DNA of 64,000 bases, from positions 10,868,001 to 10,932,000 of the forward strand of contig OY821788.1 of assembly GCA_963682175.1 (NCBI GenBank). Direction: 5' to 3'. This document shows, one piece after another, positions 34,201 through 45,423 of this stretch (position 1 is its first letter; each line of letters opens with the position of its first letter). The stretch is from Triglochin maritima (taxonomy: Eukaryota; Streptophyta; Magnoliopsida; Alismatales; Juncaginaceae). Position numbers and translations under genes: made by a program. The notes beneath the pieces are model-generated. The model worked only from the letters and a program-made list of their open reading frames with translations, was not told the DNA's origin and searched no databases.

Positions 34201-34801
34201 CCTGAAGGAGCTTATAACGCCTAGGATGGATATTAGCGATGAAACTATCGACGCTATACTATCGGTGCTCGAAGAAAGACGCCACCCAGAAAAAGTTATA
34301 TGCATATCCACATTCGAGTCGGGGCGAATTCTTGGAGGGCAAGGCAGAGAAGTTGATGATTTTATCCTCCCTAAAATCGTAGGTGCGTCTCCAACACAGA
34401 CCGTGATCGCACAACCATGCTGGTCTTCAGGTCATTGGACTCTGGTGGTTGTCTATGGCCCGTCCAAAGAGATTTTGGCATTCAACAGTCTCTCTAGGGA
34501 GCTAGGCGAAGGTGATGATCCGGAGCAGACTGTAGGCCTACATGAATGTGCAGCAGCGGATGCGGCTGTATACTGGAGGAATCTACTCAAGGTCGACTGG
34601 CCCCTGAGAATCCTGAGGAAAGAGAGCCAACAACAACCACCGGGGAGCAACGATTGCGGCGCATTCGTTTTATACTGGATAAGGTGCCTAATGTTCAATC
34701 TTGACCCTACGAAGGAGAAGGACCCCAATACCATCCACTCTATCAGGGGTGAATTGGCGGTCATGTTACTTAGGGATCGTCGGTCGTATGTGCAGGTCTA
34801 A
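31217..34801 (+). CDS. Plant mobile domain - Ulp1 cysteine protease fusion, three exons
   Basis: Exons 31217-31264, 31342-31977 and 32969-34801 join in phase with GT-AG introns to give an 838-residue protein without a stop. Residues about 45-260 form a plant mobile domain ([19 protein letters not shown] is its hallmark segment). About 290-320 is a short coiled coil. About 355-560 is a very Glu/Lys/Arg-rich coil. The C-terminus (about 650-838) is a C48 Ulp1-like protease: His717 in GHWTL, a Gln near 784 and Cys791 in NDCGAF. Ulp1 enzymes remove SUMO. The residue that should be the catalytic Asp, before SL in AFNSLS, is Asn734, so activity is doubtful. Such genes in MULEs are thought to aid transposition, but their role is not settled. 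The start ATG is supported by exon phase only. Confidence 0.8.
32036..32905 (+). repeat. 22-bp minisatellite array 1, in intron 2 of the Ulp1 gene
   Basis: About 39 copies of a 22-bp unit, typically GTGGTGGGTCTGTTCGGATT plus AA, with a GGAATAAG/GGATTAAG variant pair. It fills most of the 991-bp intron 31978-32968. The unit is not a multiple of three, so open frames through it are chance. Confidence 0.88.
33450..33910 (+). repeat. Purine-only coding repeat (GAG/GAA/AAG)
   Basis: Codes the Glu/Lys/Arg coil of the Ulp1 protein. The plus strand is almost purely purine. Long Ser/Phe/Leu frames on the other strand are shadows of it. Length change in phase is easy here. Confidence 0.75.
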
Positions 34802-34926
34802 ACAGACAAAGATATTTTAAGTTTTGTTTATTTTTTGGTTTACATGTACAAAATGTTTACATATTCAGTTCACAAACTATTTACATGTAAAAATACAAAC
34901 ATTACCAATGTCATTCTTAAGCTAAC

Positions 34927-35640
34927 TTTATTCCGAACAGACAGTCTTCTTATTCCGAACAGACCCACCACTTATTCCGAACAGACGCAACACTTAATCC
35001 GAACAGACTCACAACTTAATCCGAACAAACGCAACATTTAATCCAAACAGGCTCACAACTTATTCCGAACACAGTCTTCTTATTCCGAACAGACCCAACA
35101 CTTAATCCGAACAGACGCAACACTTAATCCGAACAGACTCACAACTTAATCCGAACAAACGCAACATTTAATCCGAACAGGCTCACAACTTATTCCGAAC
35201 ACAGTCTTCTTATTCCGAACAGACCCACCACTTATTCCGAACAGACCCAACACTTAATCCGAACAGACGCAACACTTAATCCGAACAGACTCACAACTTA
35301 ATCCGAACAAACGCAACATTTAATCCGAACAGGCTCACAACTTATTCCGAACACAGTCTTCTTAATCCGAACAGACCCAACACTTAATCCGAACAGACTC
35401 ACAACTTAATCGGAACAGAACCACCACTTATTCCGAACAGACCGAACACTTAATCCGAACAGAACCACCACTTATTCCGAACAGACCGAACACTTAATCC
35501 GAACAGACCCACCACTTATTCCGAACAGACTCACAACTTATTCCGAACAGACACACCACTTAATCCGAACACACACAACTTATTCCCAACACACCCACAA
35601 CATATTCCGAACAGGAAAAACTTATTTCGATCAGACACAA
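34927..35640 (-). repeat. 22-bp minisatellite array 2, between the convergent MULE genes
   Basis: About 32 copies of the same unit, in the opposite orientation to array 1 (CTTATTCCGAACAGAC and CTTAATCCGAACAGAC on the plus strand). It begins about 125 bases after the Ulp1 stop and ends about 105 bases past the MURA stop, so it may be in the 3' UTR of either gene. Sub-blocks of about 140 bp recur inside it. Confidence 0.85.
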
Positions 35641-35746
35641 GTAAATTTGAACTGAACTTGTATAACAACCATTTACAGATCAAAACAGATCAACAATTAC
35701 AAGTTTCTTGGTTTTACAAGAACGGGAAAAAACAAAAAAATGTAAA

Positions 35747-38700
35747 TTAAGGAGGAAATTCCTCGTAATACAAACTCATGTCCCAACCGGAGAAATCAGG
35801 ATCCGCGGGTTTTGGTGCTACTTCGTGAAGCGGCGAAGTAACCTTCATCTTCCACTTTCCCTTCTCTTGTTGGGCGTGTTTTTTATGGCTCTTTTTAATT
35901 ATCTTCTCAGCTAAAGACACTCGACGTCTAGTCGGTGGTCTTCCTATACGTCTGACCTTTTCCGGATTAAGGACCGATGTACCCGAAGACTCAGGTTCAT
36001 CAGGTCGAACCAAGTTTTGTGTAGTGTGCATACGTGCCTTAAGCACTTCAATACACTTCACGGCCTCAATATACCTTTTGTGGGAGATGAAGGCTTCCTG
36101 TGCGATCCAAATGGCACGACCCATGATGTCGTCGTGACGACGTAGCGCATCCTTCGCCATTACACCATCGTCTGGGTACGTCTTATCTCGATAGCTCCTT
36201 CGAATATCCTTCCGCCATCGATTAAGGATGTAAGAGTCTGGAAGCAATGCATTAGGATTCAAGCGTGCAAGTACAACAAAAACGTGGCAGCATAGAAGCC
36301 CAACGTGCTGAAACATTCTGCAATCACATGTAAAATTCATGGATGTGTTTTGTACTAGGAAACGTTTCGACAGTAGCTGCTCACCAGCCAAAACACGTTC
36401 AGATACCTTGTACTGGAATGTTTCATTCGTATTGAACTCCTCCGTTATATCGCAGTATATCATCTTCCCAATTTGTAACTGCACTTTTTTGAAGACCCCT
36501 ACGGTATACAACTCGCTCAACTGACTCTCGAATGGATAAATTGAAACCAACTGGGGTTTTTTATGAAGACAATCAAATTCTGATTGAGCTTCCTTCTCGT
36601 ACTTGTGGCGGAGCGCAAGTTCGTATTGTTGAACAAACTGCTTAAGGGTGGTCTTCGAAGTAAGATACTTGTCGAAGAAGGCGTTCATACTCTCGCTCCT
36701 CTGAGTAGATGCCATTCCCGCGAAAAAAAAATCACCAACAAATGCAGGGATCCACGACTCTCGGATTGCATAAATGGATTTGAGCCAGCTGTGGTTCTGC
36801 AGGTCAAAATCAAGAAGGAAACCCTGCCAATTACGATCAAATTCTGCTGGGGTTTTGGAATCATATACAATCAATTTCAGATCAAATAATATGTGATCCC
36901 GATACTGCGTCGGCAACTTCACGGGAGCTTTGTTCATTATGTGCCATATACAGAATCTGTGTCTTGAATCTGGGAAGACATTCCTTACAGCAGCAGTAAT
37001 GGCACCACATTGATCTGTTATTATAGCTGGGGGGGGGTATATCTGCATAAGGGACCCAATTCGAAAGGAGTGAGACATTATTCCGAACAGTCAGACATCT
37101 TAATCCAAACAGACAGTCTTCTTATTCCGAACAGACACAACACTTAATCCGAACAGTCAGGCCACTTATTCCGAACAGACACAACATTTAATCCGAACAG
37201 TCAGACTTCTTATTCCGAACAGACAGACTACTTATTCCGAACAGCCAGACTACTCATTCCGAACAGACACAACACTTAATCCGAACAGTCAGACCACTTA
37301 TTCCGAACAGACACAACACTTAATCCGAACAGTCAGACTTCTTATTCCGAACAGACACAACACTTAATCCGAACAGTCCGACTTCTTATTCCGAACAGAC
37401 ACAACACTTAATCCGAACAGAACCACCACTTATTCCGAACAGACCGAACACTTAATCAGAACAGACCCAACACTTAATCCGAACAGACCCACCACTTATT
37501 CCGAACAGACTCACAACTTATTCCGAACAGACTCACAACTTATTCCGAACAGACACAACACTTAATCCGAACAGTCAAACCACTTATTCCAAACAGACAC
37601 AACACTTAATCCGAACAGTCAGACCACTTATTCCGAACAGACACAACACTTAATCCGAACAGTCAAACTTCTTATTCCGAACAGACACAACACTTAATCC
37701 GAACAATCCGACTTCTTATTCCGAACAAACACAACACTTAATCCGAACAGAGAGACTTCTTAATACGAACAAACAGACTTCTTATTCCAAACATACACTC
37801 TTCTTATTCCGAACAGACAGACTTTTTATTACGAACAGACAAACAAAAAAGAGGAAGATATGAAGAGGGAAGAAGGAAAAAAACTTACCGTTCATGCACG
37901 ACAACCAGGTTTGGAACAACCATATGTAATTTTCAGTAGTCTCATAGGACAGCAAAGCGCAACCGAGCAAAACTGATTCGAAATAGTGATTGACTCCTAC
38001 AAATGGGGTGAATGGCATGTCGTATTTGTTGGTAATGTAGGTTGTGTCGAAACATATTGCGTCTCCAAAGTATGAATATGCAGCTCTAGAACGACTGTCA
38101 GCCCAAAAAACGTTGCGTAGTCTTCCTTCGTCATCCATATCTATTACATAAAAAAACATGGAATCAATCTTCTGCATCCTAATGAAATAGTCCTGAAGAG
38201 CTTGTGCATCACCAGGTCCCATCTTCAAATTTCTGACTTGGTTTACAACATTCCTGCAAACAGGAACCAGTAAGACCAGGCGCAAAATGTTCAACTTCAA
38301 TTATGTTAGACGGAAAGAACACAAACCTTAAATCCCTTTCGTTGAAAGTCAATTTGTCATAACCTCCAGCCTCGACCACAAGAGATTGCATGGTCTTAGC
38401 AGCCGATATCCCAGCTTCATCATTAACCGATATCCGTGCTACGACGGCCTCAGGGACGGTTCGTTTTTGCCTGAGAAATCGCATTTGCTCCGGGTCAAGC
38501 ATGGGATGGTTATGGTTAAGATCCACAAAGTTAACGTTGTAACCCCTTGCTGTGTTTCCGGATACCCTTATCCGAGCAGTGCATTGTACTCTGCTGGATA
38601 ACCTAGGCTTCAATTTTCCTTGCCCTTGGTCCGTTGGTGCGGTGCCCTCCTTGGAGCAAGTCAGCGTGGCCCGTATAACAACACCACGATCGTAATGAGA

Positions 38701-38844
38701 TTATCTTGTCTTAACGCCAAAACCACAATAATCGGCATAGGCCACGTAAAATGTTTTGGCTTCTTCGAAAGAGGGGAAAAACATCCCCTCATGGGAAACG
38801 TTTGATGGCTGCTCCACTAGGGAAGGCACGGGAACGATTTCCAT
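35747..38844 (-). pseudogene. MURA/FAR1-type MULE transposase, broken
   Basis: Minus-strand exons 38844-38327, 38253-37889 and 37042-35747 would give about 725 residues. It has the FAR1 DNA-binding domain (GMFFPSFEEAKTFYVAY) and the MULE transposase core. Catalytic residues are Asp in CFDTTY (codon 38048-38046), Asp in ITDQ (37015-37013) and Glu in QRSESMN (36694-36692). A SWIM zinc finger (CDC...CCH, about 36330-36280) and an AT-hook-like GRPPTRRR near the C-terminus follow. Two defects: an in-frame TAA at 38703-38701 inside the FAR1 domain, and a run of nine C residues (G9 at 37029-37037 on the plus strand) just after the second intron that leaves the exons out of phase by one base. The exon 3 frame is otherwise open to its stop. 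It is therefore probably inactive in cis. Confidence 0.82.
37079..37846 (-). repeat. 22-bp minisatellite array 3, in intron 2 of MURA
   Basis: About 35 copies of the unit in minus-strand sense, i.e. sense to the MURA transcript, filling most of the 846-bp intron 37888-37043. CTTATTCCGAACAGAC and CTTAATCCGAACAGTC units often alternate. Confidence 0.88.
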
Positions 38845-39103
38845 TTGAGTACAGAGGAATGACCACAGAAGAGAAGGGAAGGAAAAGGAAGAGGCATCTT
38901 GAGATTGATAACAAGTCTTCTGTGCCGTGTAGGAGCGCCGAGCGCCAAAATGATGAAGGAAGATAGTGATTTGAGTCGCATTAATGAGGGATGGAGGGAA
39001 GGATGGTGGAAATGATGAAGGCACGAAAATAGAAGAATAAAAAAACCAAAAACGTTTCATATCCCTTCGCGCCAACAAAGCAGCGTCTGCTGAGTGGACT
39101 GGC

Positions 39104-39149
39104 CACATCAGCGCGCGTCCCGGACGCGCGCGTCCACTAAACATTTTCA
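39104..39149 (-). repeat. MULE right terminal inverted repeat
   Basis: Read inward on the minus strand it holds GGACGCGCGCGTCC, GACGCGCG and GTGGCC blocks in the same order as the left end. The target duplication follows at 39150-39159. Confidence 0.7.
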
Positions 39150-39159
39150 AGAAAAGAAG

Positions 39160-40092
39160 GCACATTTCTCTATTGTTCTAAGAGCATATAAATCCTTCCT
39201 TTGCTTTCCACAAGTAATTAGTTTTCTTGTGTCCCTGTGAGAAATAATAATGTCCACCAACAAATTCTACTCTATACAGGTAGTCACTTCTTAGTTGACT
39301 AGTGAATATCAATTTTTTCATCATAGCACCAACACACCATTATCATGTACTAAATCAAGATTGCTAACATGAGTAATAGGAGAACCTCACCATTACCTAC
39401 CATCGTAGAATCAGTGCCAAAATAAGGTTATAAATTTTTGAAAATACCTTTGTCACTAGTTACACGAGAGGTGGACCATGAGTCTGGGAAGCAATCAGAA
39501 GTTGCATCATCAGTCATGGTCATTGCAGCTAGAGATTTTGGTGTATCATTTGGTTGGCATGCATGATTAAACCTTTGTCAGCATTTCAAGGCCGCGTGAC
39601 ATGCCTTTGAACAAATCTGACATACCATAGTAGACATCCTAGATGAGTTAGCCCCCTTTAATTCCTATCTTGGAACTACCTTTCTGACCATTGTTACCTT
39701 ATTAGTAGTATGAAAACCCCTCCTTTAGACGAAAAATCCCATCTATTTTACCCTTATCATTATTCTTTCCTTTTCCCCCTTGTTTTTTTATTACAAAAGA
39801 CGATTATAGATTGGGTTTCACCAAAAAGATGGGTATGTGGTTCATTTGACAAAAGTTGGGGGAACAAGTTCGAAGTATGAGGGTATAGGTGATTTTTAGG
39901 CAAATATAGTACGGATTGTACTCTAACCTCAGTCTTCCAAGAAACTAAAAGACTTTGTTTGCTTCATTTACCGGATTACCTATAACCAACAACTCGTCCC
40001 AATGAAAATTAAACTTCCAAAGATACTCATCAGTGTCCTTGTAGTTGCTCTTTTTTGTGCATTGAAGTTATTGAAGGAGATAAAACTCCCTC
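39160..40092 (-). pseudogene. Copia element I: gag-pol linker with zinc knuckle
   Basis: Minus-strand continuation of the copia gag. The knuckle C-x2-C-x4-H-x4-C reads CQICSKACHAALKC at 39622-39581. The rest is broken by stops and no protease motif can be read confidently. The MULE is inserted between this part and the integrase fragment at 30458-30866, so the two pieces were once contiguous. Confidence 0.6.
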
Positions 40093-40497
40093 TCAGTCGA
40101 TTATTGTGCAAAAGAAGTCTTTAAGACTTTCAAAACATAGACACAACCACATGACCAGAACCAGAGAGTCTTCGATTAACGTGCTTGATATAAAAGCTTT
40201 GAGTAGTTGATTTGTTTGATACGAGAGCAAGAACTCTAGGTTAGGGATCACCTTCCTCGTTACTTCATCAAAGATTGGCTTCTCTGAAGGAACAATGCTC
40301 CCATCGCTGAAACAAAAAAGGCTTTGTGTTTGAACCAGGTTGAGCATCTTCGTCTCCCAAAGAAGATAGTTCGTTGTCGACAACTTGATCGTCACAAAGT
40401 TTGAGACGTTCAAATTGTTTGGAAAGGGGTACATCGAATGCTCGACCCTGCCTTGAAAAGTTGCTAAGGCCCCGCATTTTGCAGCAGAGACCGCCAT
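40093..40497 (-). pseudogene. Copia element I: Gag N-terminal region
   Basis: The minus-strand frame from the ATG at 40497 has the copia Gag pattern: NVSNFVTIKLSTTNYLLWETKM then a SDGS segment and LLSYQTNQLLKAFISSTL, the UBN2-type capsid region. It begins 22 bases after the primer binding site. The frame changes or stops at about 40093. Gag packages the element's RNA; this copy is truncated and split by the MULE. Confidence 0.7.
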
Positions 40498-40519
40498 AAT
40501 CGTCGAATCAAAGGTTAGT

Positions 40520-40532
40520 GGCTCTGATACCA
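40520..40532 (-). other. Primer binding site of copia element I
   Basis: On the minus strand TGGTATCAGAGCC, complementary to the initiator tRNA-Met 3' end and usual for plant copia elements. Confidence 0.8.
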
Positions 40533-40669
40533 AGAACAAAATCAAATGTAGACCCTAAGAAAGGGTGAGATCCAAGTCCACTCACGAAGGGAAGAGAGAG
40601 AACGTAAGGAGACGTCGCAAGATGAAGGAAACCCTAGCTCAATCAAGCTAGGATTCTCTTGTTACAAAG
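40533..40669 (-). repeat. Copia element I 5' LTR, remnant
   Basis: Only the end of the LTR next to the primer site is left. At about 40670 it passes into D's LTR through a shared TTACAA-like microhomology, so a deletion has joined the two elements. Confidence 0.5.
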
Positions 40670-41220
40670 GGAGGTGAAGAGTTCTATTTATAAGCATGGA
40701 AAAAAACTAATCCGGGACAATCCCCCGATGTGGGACTAAACCAATACCAAAAATAGCCTAATCGAACACTAATACAAGTCCAGGAGAAGTTGGGGCGGAT
40801 CCTGCATGATCCAGACCGCCAATTGGCGGTTCCAGACCGCCAATTGGCGGCCTATAAAGCCCAGATCCGTCTGGGTCTTCTGGTGGGCTTTCCTTGGTGT
40901 GTTTCTTGGTCTTGGATGCATCTAACTTGTTTAGTGGAGCTCCGACCCGAATCGAATTGACAAAATACTCCTCATGATGGTGTGGAGTTTCCTGTTTTGC
41001 TCTTAGGTCCTTCTGTCTTACGATCAGGTCCTTCTGTCTTGCATCTTGGTCCCCAGGTCTCACAATTAGGTCCTTTTTCCTGCTTTTGGGTCCTTTCATG
41101 GCTATTCTCTTCAAACCTCTTTATTTCTGAAAACTAAACATAAAACTCGTCACGTAGCATTGCTTAGGTGTAAGATAATGGATATAAGGTACAAATATAA
41201 GCATGAAATGATGTCAATCA
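40670..41220 (-). repeat. Element D 3' LTR, truncated
   Basis: Matches 46425-46979 (the 5' LTR of D) and ends ATGTCAATCA at 41220. About 1 kb of the R-U5 side is missing. The palindrome pair at about 40815-40853 is intact. Identity to the 5' LTR looks high, with very few differences in 550 bases. Confidence 0.8.
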
Positions 41221-42797
41221 AATACCCCCACACCTAAGTTTTTGCTAGTCTCGAGCAAAACAAAGAAAGGAAAAAGCATACGAAAAACAAGAAATCCTAA
41301 CTCACTTTCGTAGGAATCACGGTTCCACTTAGCACGTGCAACAAGCCGTTAAACCTCTTTGTTGCCAAGGAGGAGGAGTGTTGTCTCCTGAGGGTTTTCA
41401 GCGGATATACCCACAAAATCCGAACAAGATGCATTATTCAATCTAGACCTCGACTCGTTGGAAATATTTTGTCGATCAATGGACGCGGTAATCCTACGGG
41501 CCGACTCTATATAGGCAATCAGTCCACACCTAGCCTAATAAACCATTCGTGCAAGTTAAATAAGGAATTAAGTAAAAGACATGGACAACCTCAAGATCCT
41601 CAAGTGATACAAAGTGTAAGGTCCATTAAGGTTCTTATTTGCATTACCATTTTTTTCTTTTTGTTTCTTTTCACACAATTTTTTTTTCTTTTTATTAGTT
41701 GGAGCTTCATTCTCTCAGGGTCAGGTTTCGTGCATCATTGCCCATGAGGACTTACACTATCACGTACACCTTTCCCCAAATCTCCACATAGGGCAATCCC
41801 TACCACCCGTGTAACGGGAGTTCGGTCGGCGCATCCCAAGTCAGATGACTCGAAAGCACCAGGCACAAAGTCCCCTCAGACCTACTTTCCCGAGTGATAG
41901 GAGCCGTGCGAGAAGAGAGAACATCTACTCACTTATTTCTTATCTACACATGAACCAAAACCCCTACACTAATGTCTCACAACAATATTAAGAGGGTCCT
42001 TGACTACAACAAACTTCCTAAATTAACAAACACGAATTATTGACTCACTAGGTTCAGGGTGGACTTCTTTGAATGTTTGAGCACTGAAACCCTATGATTA
42101 CTCACCCCCAAAGGAAAACTGGGGTGCATCCTAACGACTCGATAAATCCTAAAGCCACGTACTAGATATCCTAATGCATCAAGTTCAAGACAATTTTGGG
42201 AGCTTTCTTTTTACTTTGCCTCTCAACGGTTTTGCACATGCTAAACACACGCAAAACCCACAAAACATTTTCTTTCGAAAACACATGAAGATTTTGAAAG
42301 AAATGTGAAAATTTTGAAGCACTAGGCAAGCAAAAGAAGACAAGTCACCCAAGGATCATGGCAAGCAGATATATCGATATTAAATGCAGCACACTATCAT
42401 GACCCTAACAATGCAAACAAAAGAAAACAAAATCAAAGGAAAAAGACTCAACTATGTACACACGTAAAACACCATGAATGCAAGCAAGATACTACATGGA
42501 TTTATGCATGAAAAAGGAGAGATCTCACCAACATGAAGTACAAAGGGAAGTAAAAGGTCATGTTGATGGACACAAACCCGAATTCCCTCAAAACCTGTGA
42601 GATGCTAAAGAAAGGATACAAATACGTGAAAGAAATGGAGCCCAAATACACAAGGGTTGGGTCTCACAACAATCGATGCTCACTGAAGGAGTCTTTTATT
42701 GTATTTATATATATATTTGTTTTTATATAACTATGTACAAATATAAGTTCCCATCTTCATTTGTCAAAAGACATCAAATGGGAACCTCAAGAGTGGG

Positions 42798-44288
42798 TCA
42801 ATGCACTTGGAAAGGGAACATGACACCACGCGGGGCCAGAATACTCAAGCGTGGGCCCCCTTCACAAAGAGCACCAGATGAAATGAGAGGCTCGTGAATT
42901 GGACGCAAAGGCGTCTCATTCAAAGGATCAAACTGAAAGAGCTTGAACCTCTCAAGAGTTTTGGAAATGAGGGGCAACGGAAGAAGAGTTTCTCCCGTTG
43001 CGCTGCTGAAGTTATGATCGTCAATCCAAACTCTCCAACCAACAGGCTGGTGGGTCGGAACGAGGTCAAGCACCTCGTTATGCATGTCCAACTCACCAGG
43101 AGAACAGGAACTGGGTCTCATACCCAAAGTATCCTCCAAGGAACTCCTAATACCCTCATGAGCAATGTAGTTGTTTGATGTTCCATCATTTCCAAGATGA
43201 TCAGGAACAATAGTGAGAGGCAAACTCTCATCAGGTTGTTTGAAATTGAGGGTACTAGGGAGCTCTTGCTCCACCAGAGGTGAGTCCTTAAGAGGCACAA
43301 CATGAAGATCATGTGGCTCAAGGGCCACGGGACAAAAAGATAAGGCACAATCCTGTGCCGACTCATAATGAAGCTGGTCCAAGTTATTCTCAATTTGAAT
43401 CGAATCCTCCACTAAGTGATCGTGAATTGAAACCCCAAGTCCCTCAGACTGACTAGGTGTTTGACTTTGAAAGGTTGTGCTAGGAATTTGTGGATGTGGT
43501 GGTGGTTCGATATCAAAAGAAGAATCCTCATGTTGACATGAAATGTCACTCTCCTCACGTTCACGTAATTGTTGCGACATTTGACTCACTTGCAGTGCCA
43601 TATTTTGTATGGACTGTTGAGTGGTTTCCATGAACGTAAGGAAAGTTTGTTTCAAGGAATCAGGTAAGCGGTCAACGATGAGGTCCAAGTCAAAGCTTGG
43701 GAAATTTTGAGGTTGGGTGTTGATTGGCTGAGAATGAGTCCAATGATTTGGAGTGGGGTGTTGGTAGAATTCTGGGTATTCGGGAGGAGGATACTGTGGT
43801 GGAAATGAAGTATAAGAATTTGGATATGAATTGTCTCCCCATGAATCCATCACTCTCGGATTGTACGCGGATGCGTAATGGTCATAGTGAGCATTTTGGG
43901 AAAATGTATGCTCATACTCAGGCTCTGGGGGAACATAAGGACATTCCCCGAAATCATGACCACTCAACCCACAATAGTGACACGGTACGGCTACTGGAGC
44001 CACCGGTGCACCCATGTCATCTACCACATGCATGAAAGAGGCCACAGGTTCTTGTAATGTCTCAGTTTGATGACCAACATATGATCCGACATAACTAGAT
44101 GGTGGTCTAGCAGTCGGTGCCTCTCTCATGTTACCCCAGTATGAAGATTGCTCAATCACACAATGAGGATTATCCCAACCATACGGGGTGTTCGTCTGAG
44201 CCACCCCAGGTTGCATGGGTCCGGAGTACCAGGGAGAATCGTCCTGGTCCCAACAATGATATGGATGGTCACCCATGTAACCATCCAT
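42798..44288 (-). CDS. Gag-like zinc-knuckle protein of family T, element D
   Basis: An uninterrupted minus-strand frame of 496 residues from the ATG shared with the array copies; an upstream in-frame ATG at 44327 exists only here. The knuckle is CHYCGLSGHDFGEC at C103, C106, H111, C116. It differs from the array copies by scattered substitutions and by about 20 extra residues after DLDLIVDR (LPDSLKQTFLTFMETTQ), a Gln/Thr-rich helix-like segment that the array units lack. This segment lengthens a region of regularly spaced Leu, Met and Val, possibly a coiled coil. Maintenance of a long frame in diverged copies favours a real protein. Role as RNA-binding Gag is inferred. Confidence 0.75.
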   Translation of the reverse strand: MDGYMGDHPYHCWDQDDSPWYSGPMQPGVAQTNTPYGWDNPHCVIEQSSYWGNMREAPTARPPSSYVGSYVGHQTETLQEPVASFMHVVDDMGAPVAPVAVPCHYCGLSGHDFGECPYVPPEPEYEHTFSQNAHYDHYASAYNPRVMDSWGDNSYPNSYTSFPPQYPPPEYPEFYQHPTPNHWTHSQPINTQPQNFPSFDLDLIVDRLPDSLKQTFLTFMETTQQSIQNMALQVSQMSQQLREREESDISCQHEDSSFDIEPPPHPQIPSTTFQSQTPSQSEGLGVSIHDHLVEDSIQIENNLDQLHYESAQDCALSFCPVALEPHDLHVVPLKDSPLVEQELPSTLNFKQPDESLPLTIVPDHLGNDGTSNNYIAHEGIRSSLEDTLGMRPSSCSPGELDMHNEVLDLVPTHQPVGWRVWIDDHNFSSATGETLLPLPLISKTLERFKLFQFDPLNETPLRPIHEPLISSGALCEGGPRLSILAPRGVMFPFQVH

Positions 44289-45400
44289 CTCAAGAAAAAC
44301 TCTCGAGTCGACCACTCTCACCACCATGAGACTAAGCACGCAAAAAGTGCTCGACTCGACCCTAAAACGCTACCAAAGAGTGTAAAGGGGAGGAGACTAT
44401 AACGTAGAAGAAGGTGAGAAGAAGATGACTCAGAGGAGAAGGGAAGAATCCCTAAAGCTAGTGTGGGTAGAGGGACCAGGAAGAAGCCTAACTAGCAAGC
44501 ACGGCTCAAACAATGTAAGGCAATGGGTCCTTAAGCTAGACGACGCCTAACTTCGAGGTCACTAACCTCGACATGCCACACCTCCCTACAACGAGGACCA
44601 CAATGCCCAGCAAGTGATACCAGATCCGGAGATCCAGTACCTCCTACTATCGACAAGGTAGGCAACGCCGATCAGGTCATGACGGTCTCGACTAGATTAC
44701 TCTCCTAGTGCGTCCGAATTCCTTAGGGCCAATGTCTACTTGCTTTTAGTTAAGGCTTTACTACGAGTGATTTTTGGGGCCAAGGAAAGGGTGATGAAAT
44801 CCCCCACCTTATCTTTTATGGGACAACCCCTCCTTAGTAGCGATTTGATCCTAGATCTAGCAATCAATCGCTCCAATCAAACACTCTCTCACTCTTGTCC
44901 TGATGCAATTCCTACTAACTAATGCATGGGCATACGAGATGCATGAATGAGTGTTGGAAATGCGTACCTCACGCCAGCACTCAACAACTGAAAATAAAGC
45001 TAAAAGAAAAGACAACTATATGCCTAAGTCAATACATGATGCGTGACCTAAACAAGTAAGAACGTCTAGTCTTTTGCTTTGGATTTTAGGGCCAAGTTGA
45101 TTAATGGGGGAGTGATTAATGATCTGGGAGCAAACCAGAAGTCATAGCATGCAAACTAGGGCTCCCAGATAACACCAATTTCAACACTAAGTACCAGCAA
45201 AAATTACAAGGCAAGAAACTCTCACCAGGCCGCCAATTGGCGGTCTTCAACCGCTGATTGGCGGTCTGTTTAGGTTTTCTCTTCCTCCAACTTCGCCAGT
45301 CGCCTCCCCGTGATCTTGTGGTTCCCTGAAACTAAGAACAACTGAAAACAAAAAATTAAAACCCCTCGAATCGTCCAAACCAAGGTCTGGACAGAGCTCC

Positions 45401-45418
45401 TCCCCGGCAACGGTGCCA
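45401..45418 (-). other. Primer binding site of element D
   Basis: Minus strand TGGCACCGTTGCCGGGGA, one transition from the tRNA-Asp site of the array units. Placed 5 bases inside the LTR end at 45424. Confidence 0.8.
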
Positions 45419-45423
45419 AAAAC

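Larger units (their letters stand above)
30877..39149. mobile_element. Kaonashi-like MULE with Ulp1 gene and MURA relic
   Basis: The 8273-bp element has a 10-bp target duplication and imperfect terminal inverted repeats. The left repeat has GGACGCGGGCGTCC at about 30890 and the right, read inward, GGACGCGCGCGTCC, each followed by GACGCG and GTGGC blocks. It contains two convergent spliced genes: a plant-mobile-domain/Ulp1 gene (plus) and a MURA transposase gene (minus). A 22-bp minisatellite is found in an intron of each and between them. MULEs carrying Ulp1-like protease genes are known in plants (KI-MULEs). It interrupts copia element I. Confidence 0.88.
41221..45423 (-). mobile_element. 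Family T element D, internal region
   Basis: The same order as in the tandem array, on the minus strand: primer site, leader with palindrome pair near 45230-45270, gag-like gene, non-coding 3' region with the ENPQETTLLL-type tail near 41400-41345. It lacks the long A-rich repeat of the array units but has a TA-rich stretch at 42705-42730. It is an older relative of the array units; its LTR ends in TGATCGATC rather than TGATTGATC. Confidence 0.85.

Noticed and set aside
34927..35640. CRISPR-like array of short repeats
   Set aside because: The units are contiguous 22-mers without unique spacers, in a plant transposon.
40170..40545. A host gene, because the copia Gag N-terminus reads well
   Set aside because: Primer site, zinc knuckle and integrase in order on the same strand show it is a retrotransposon.
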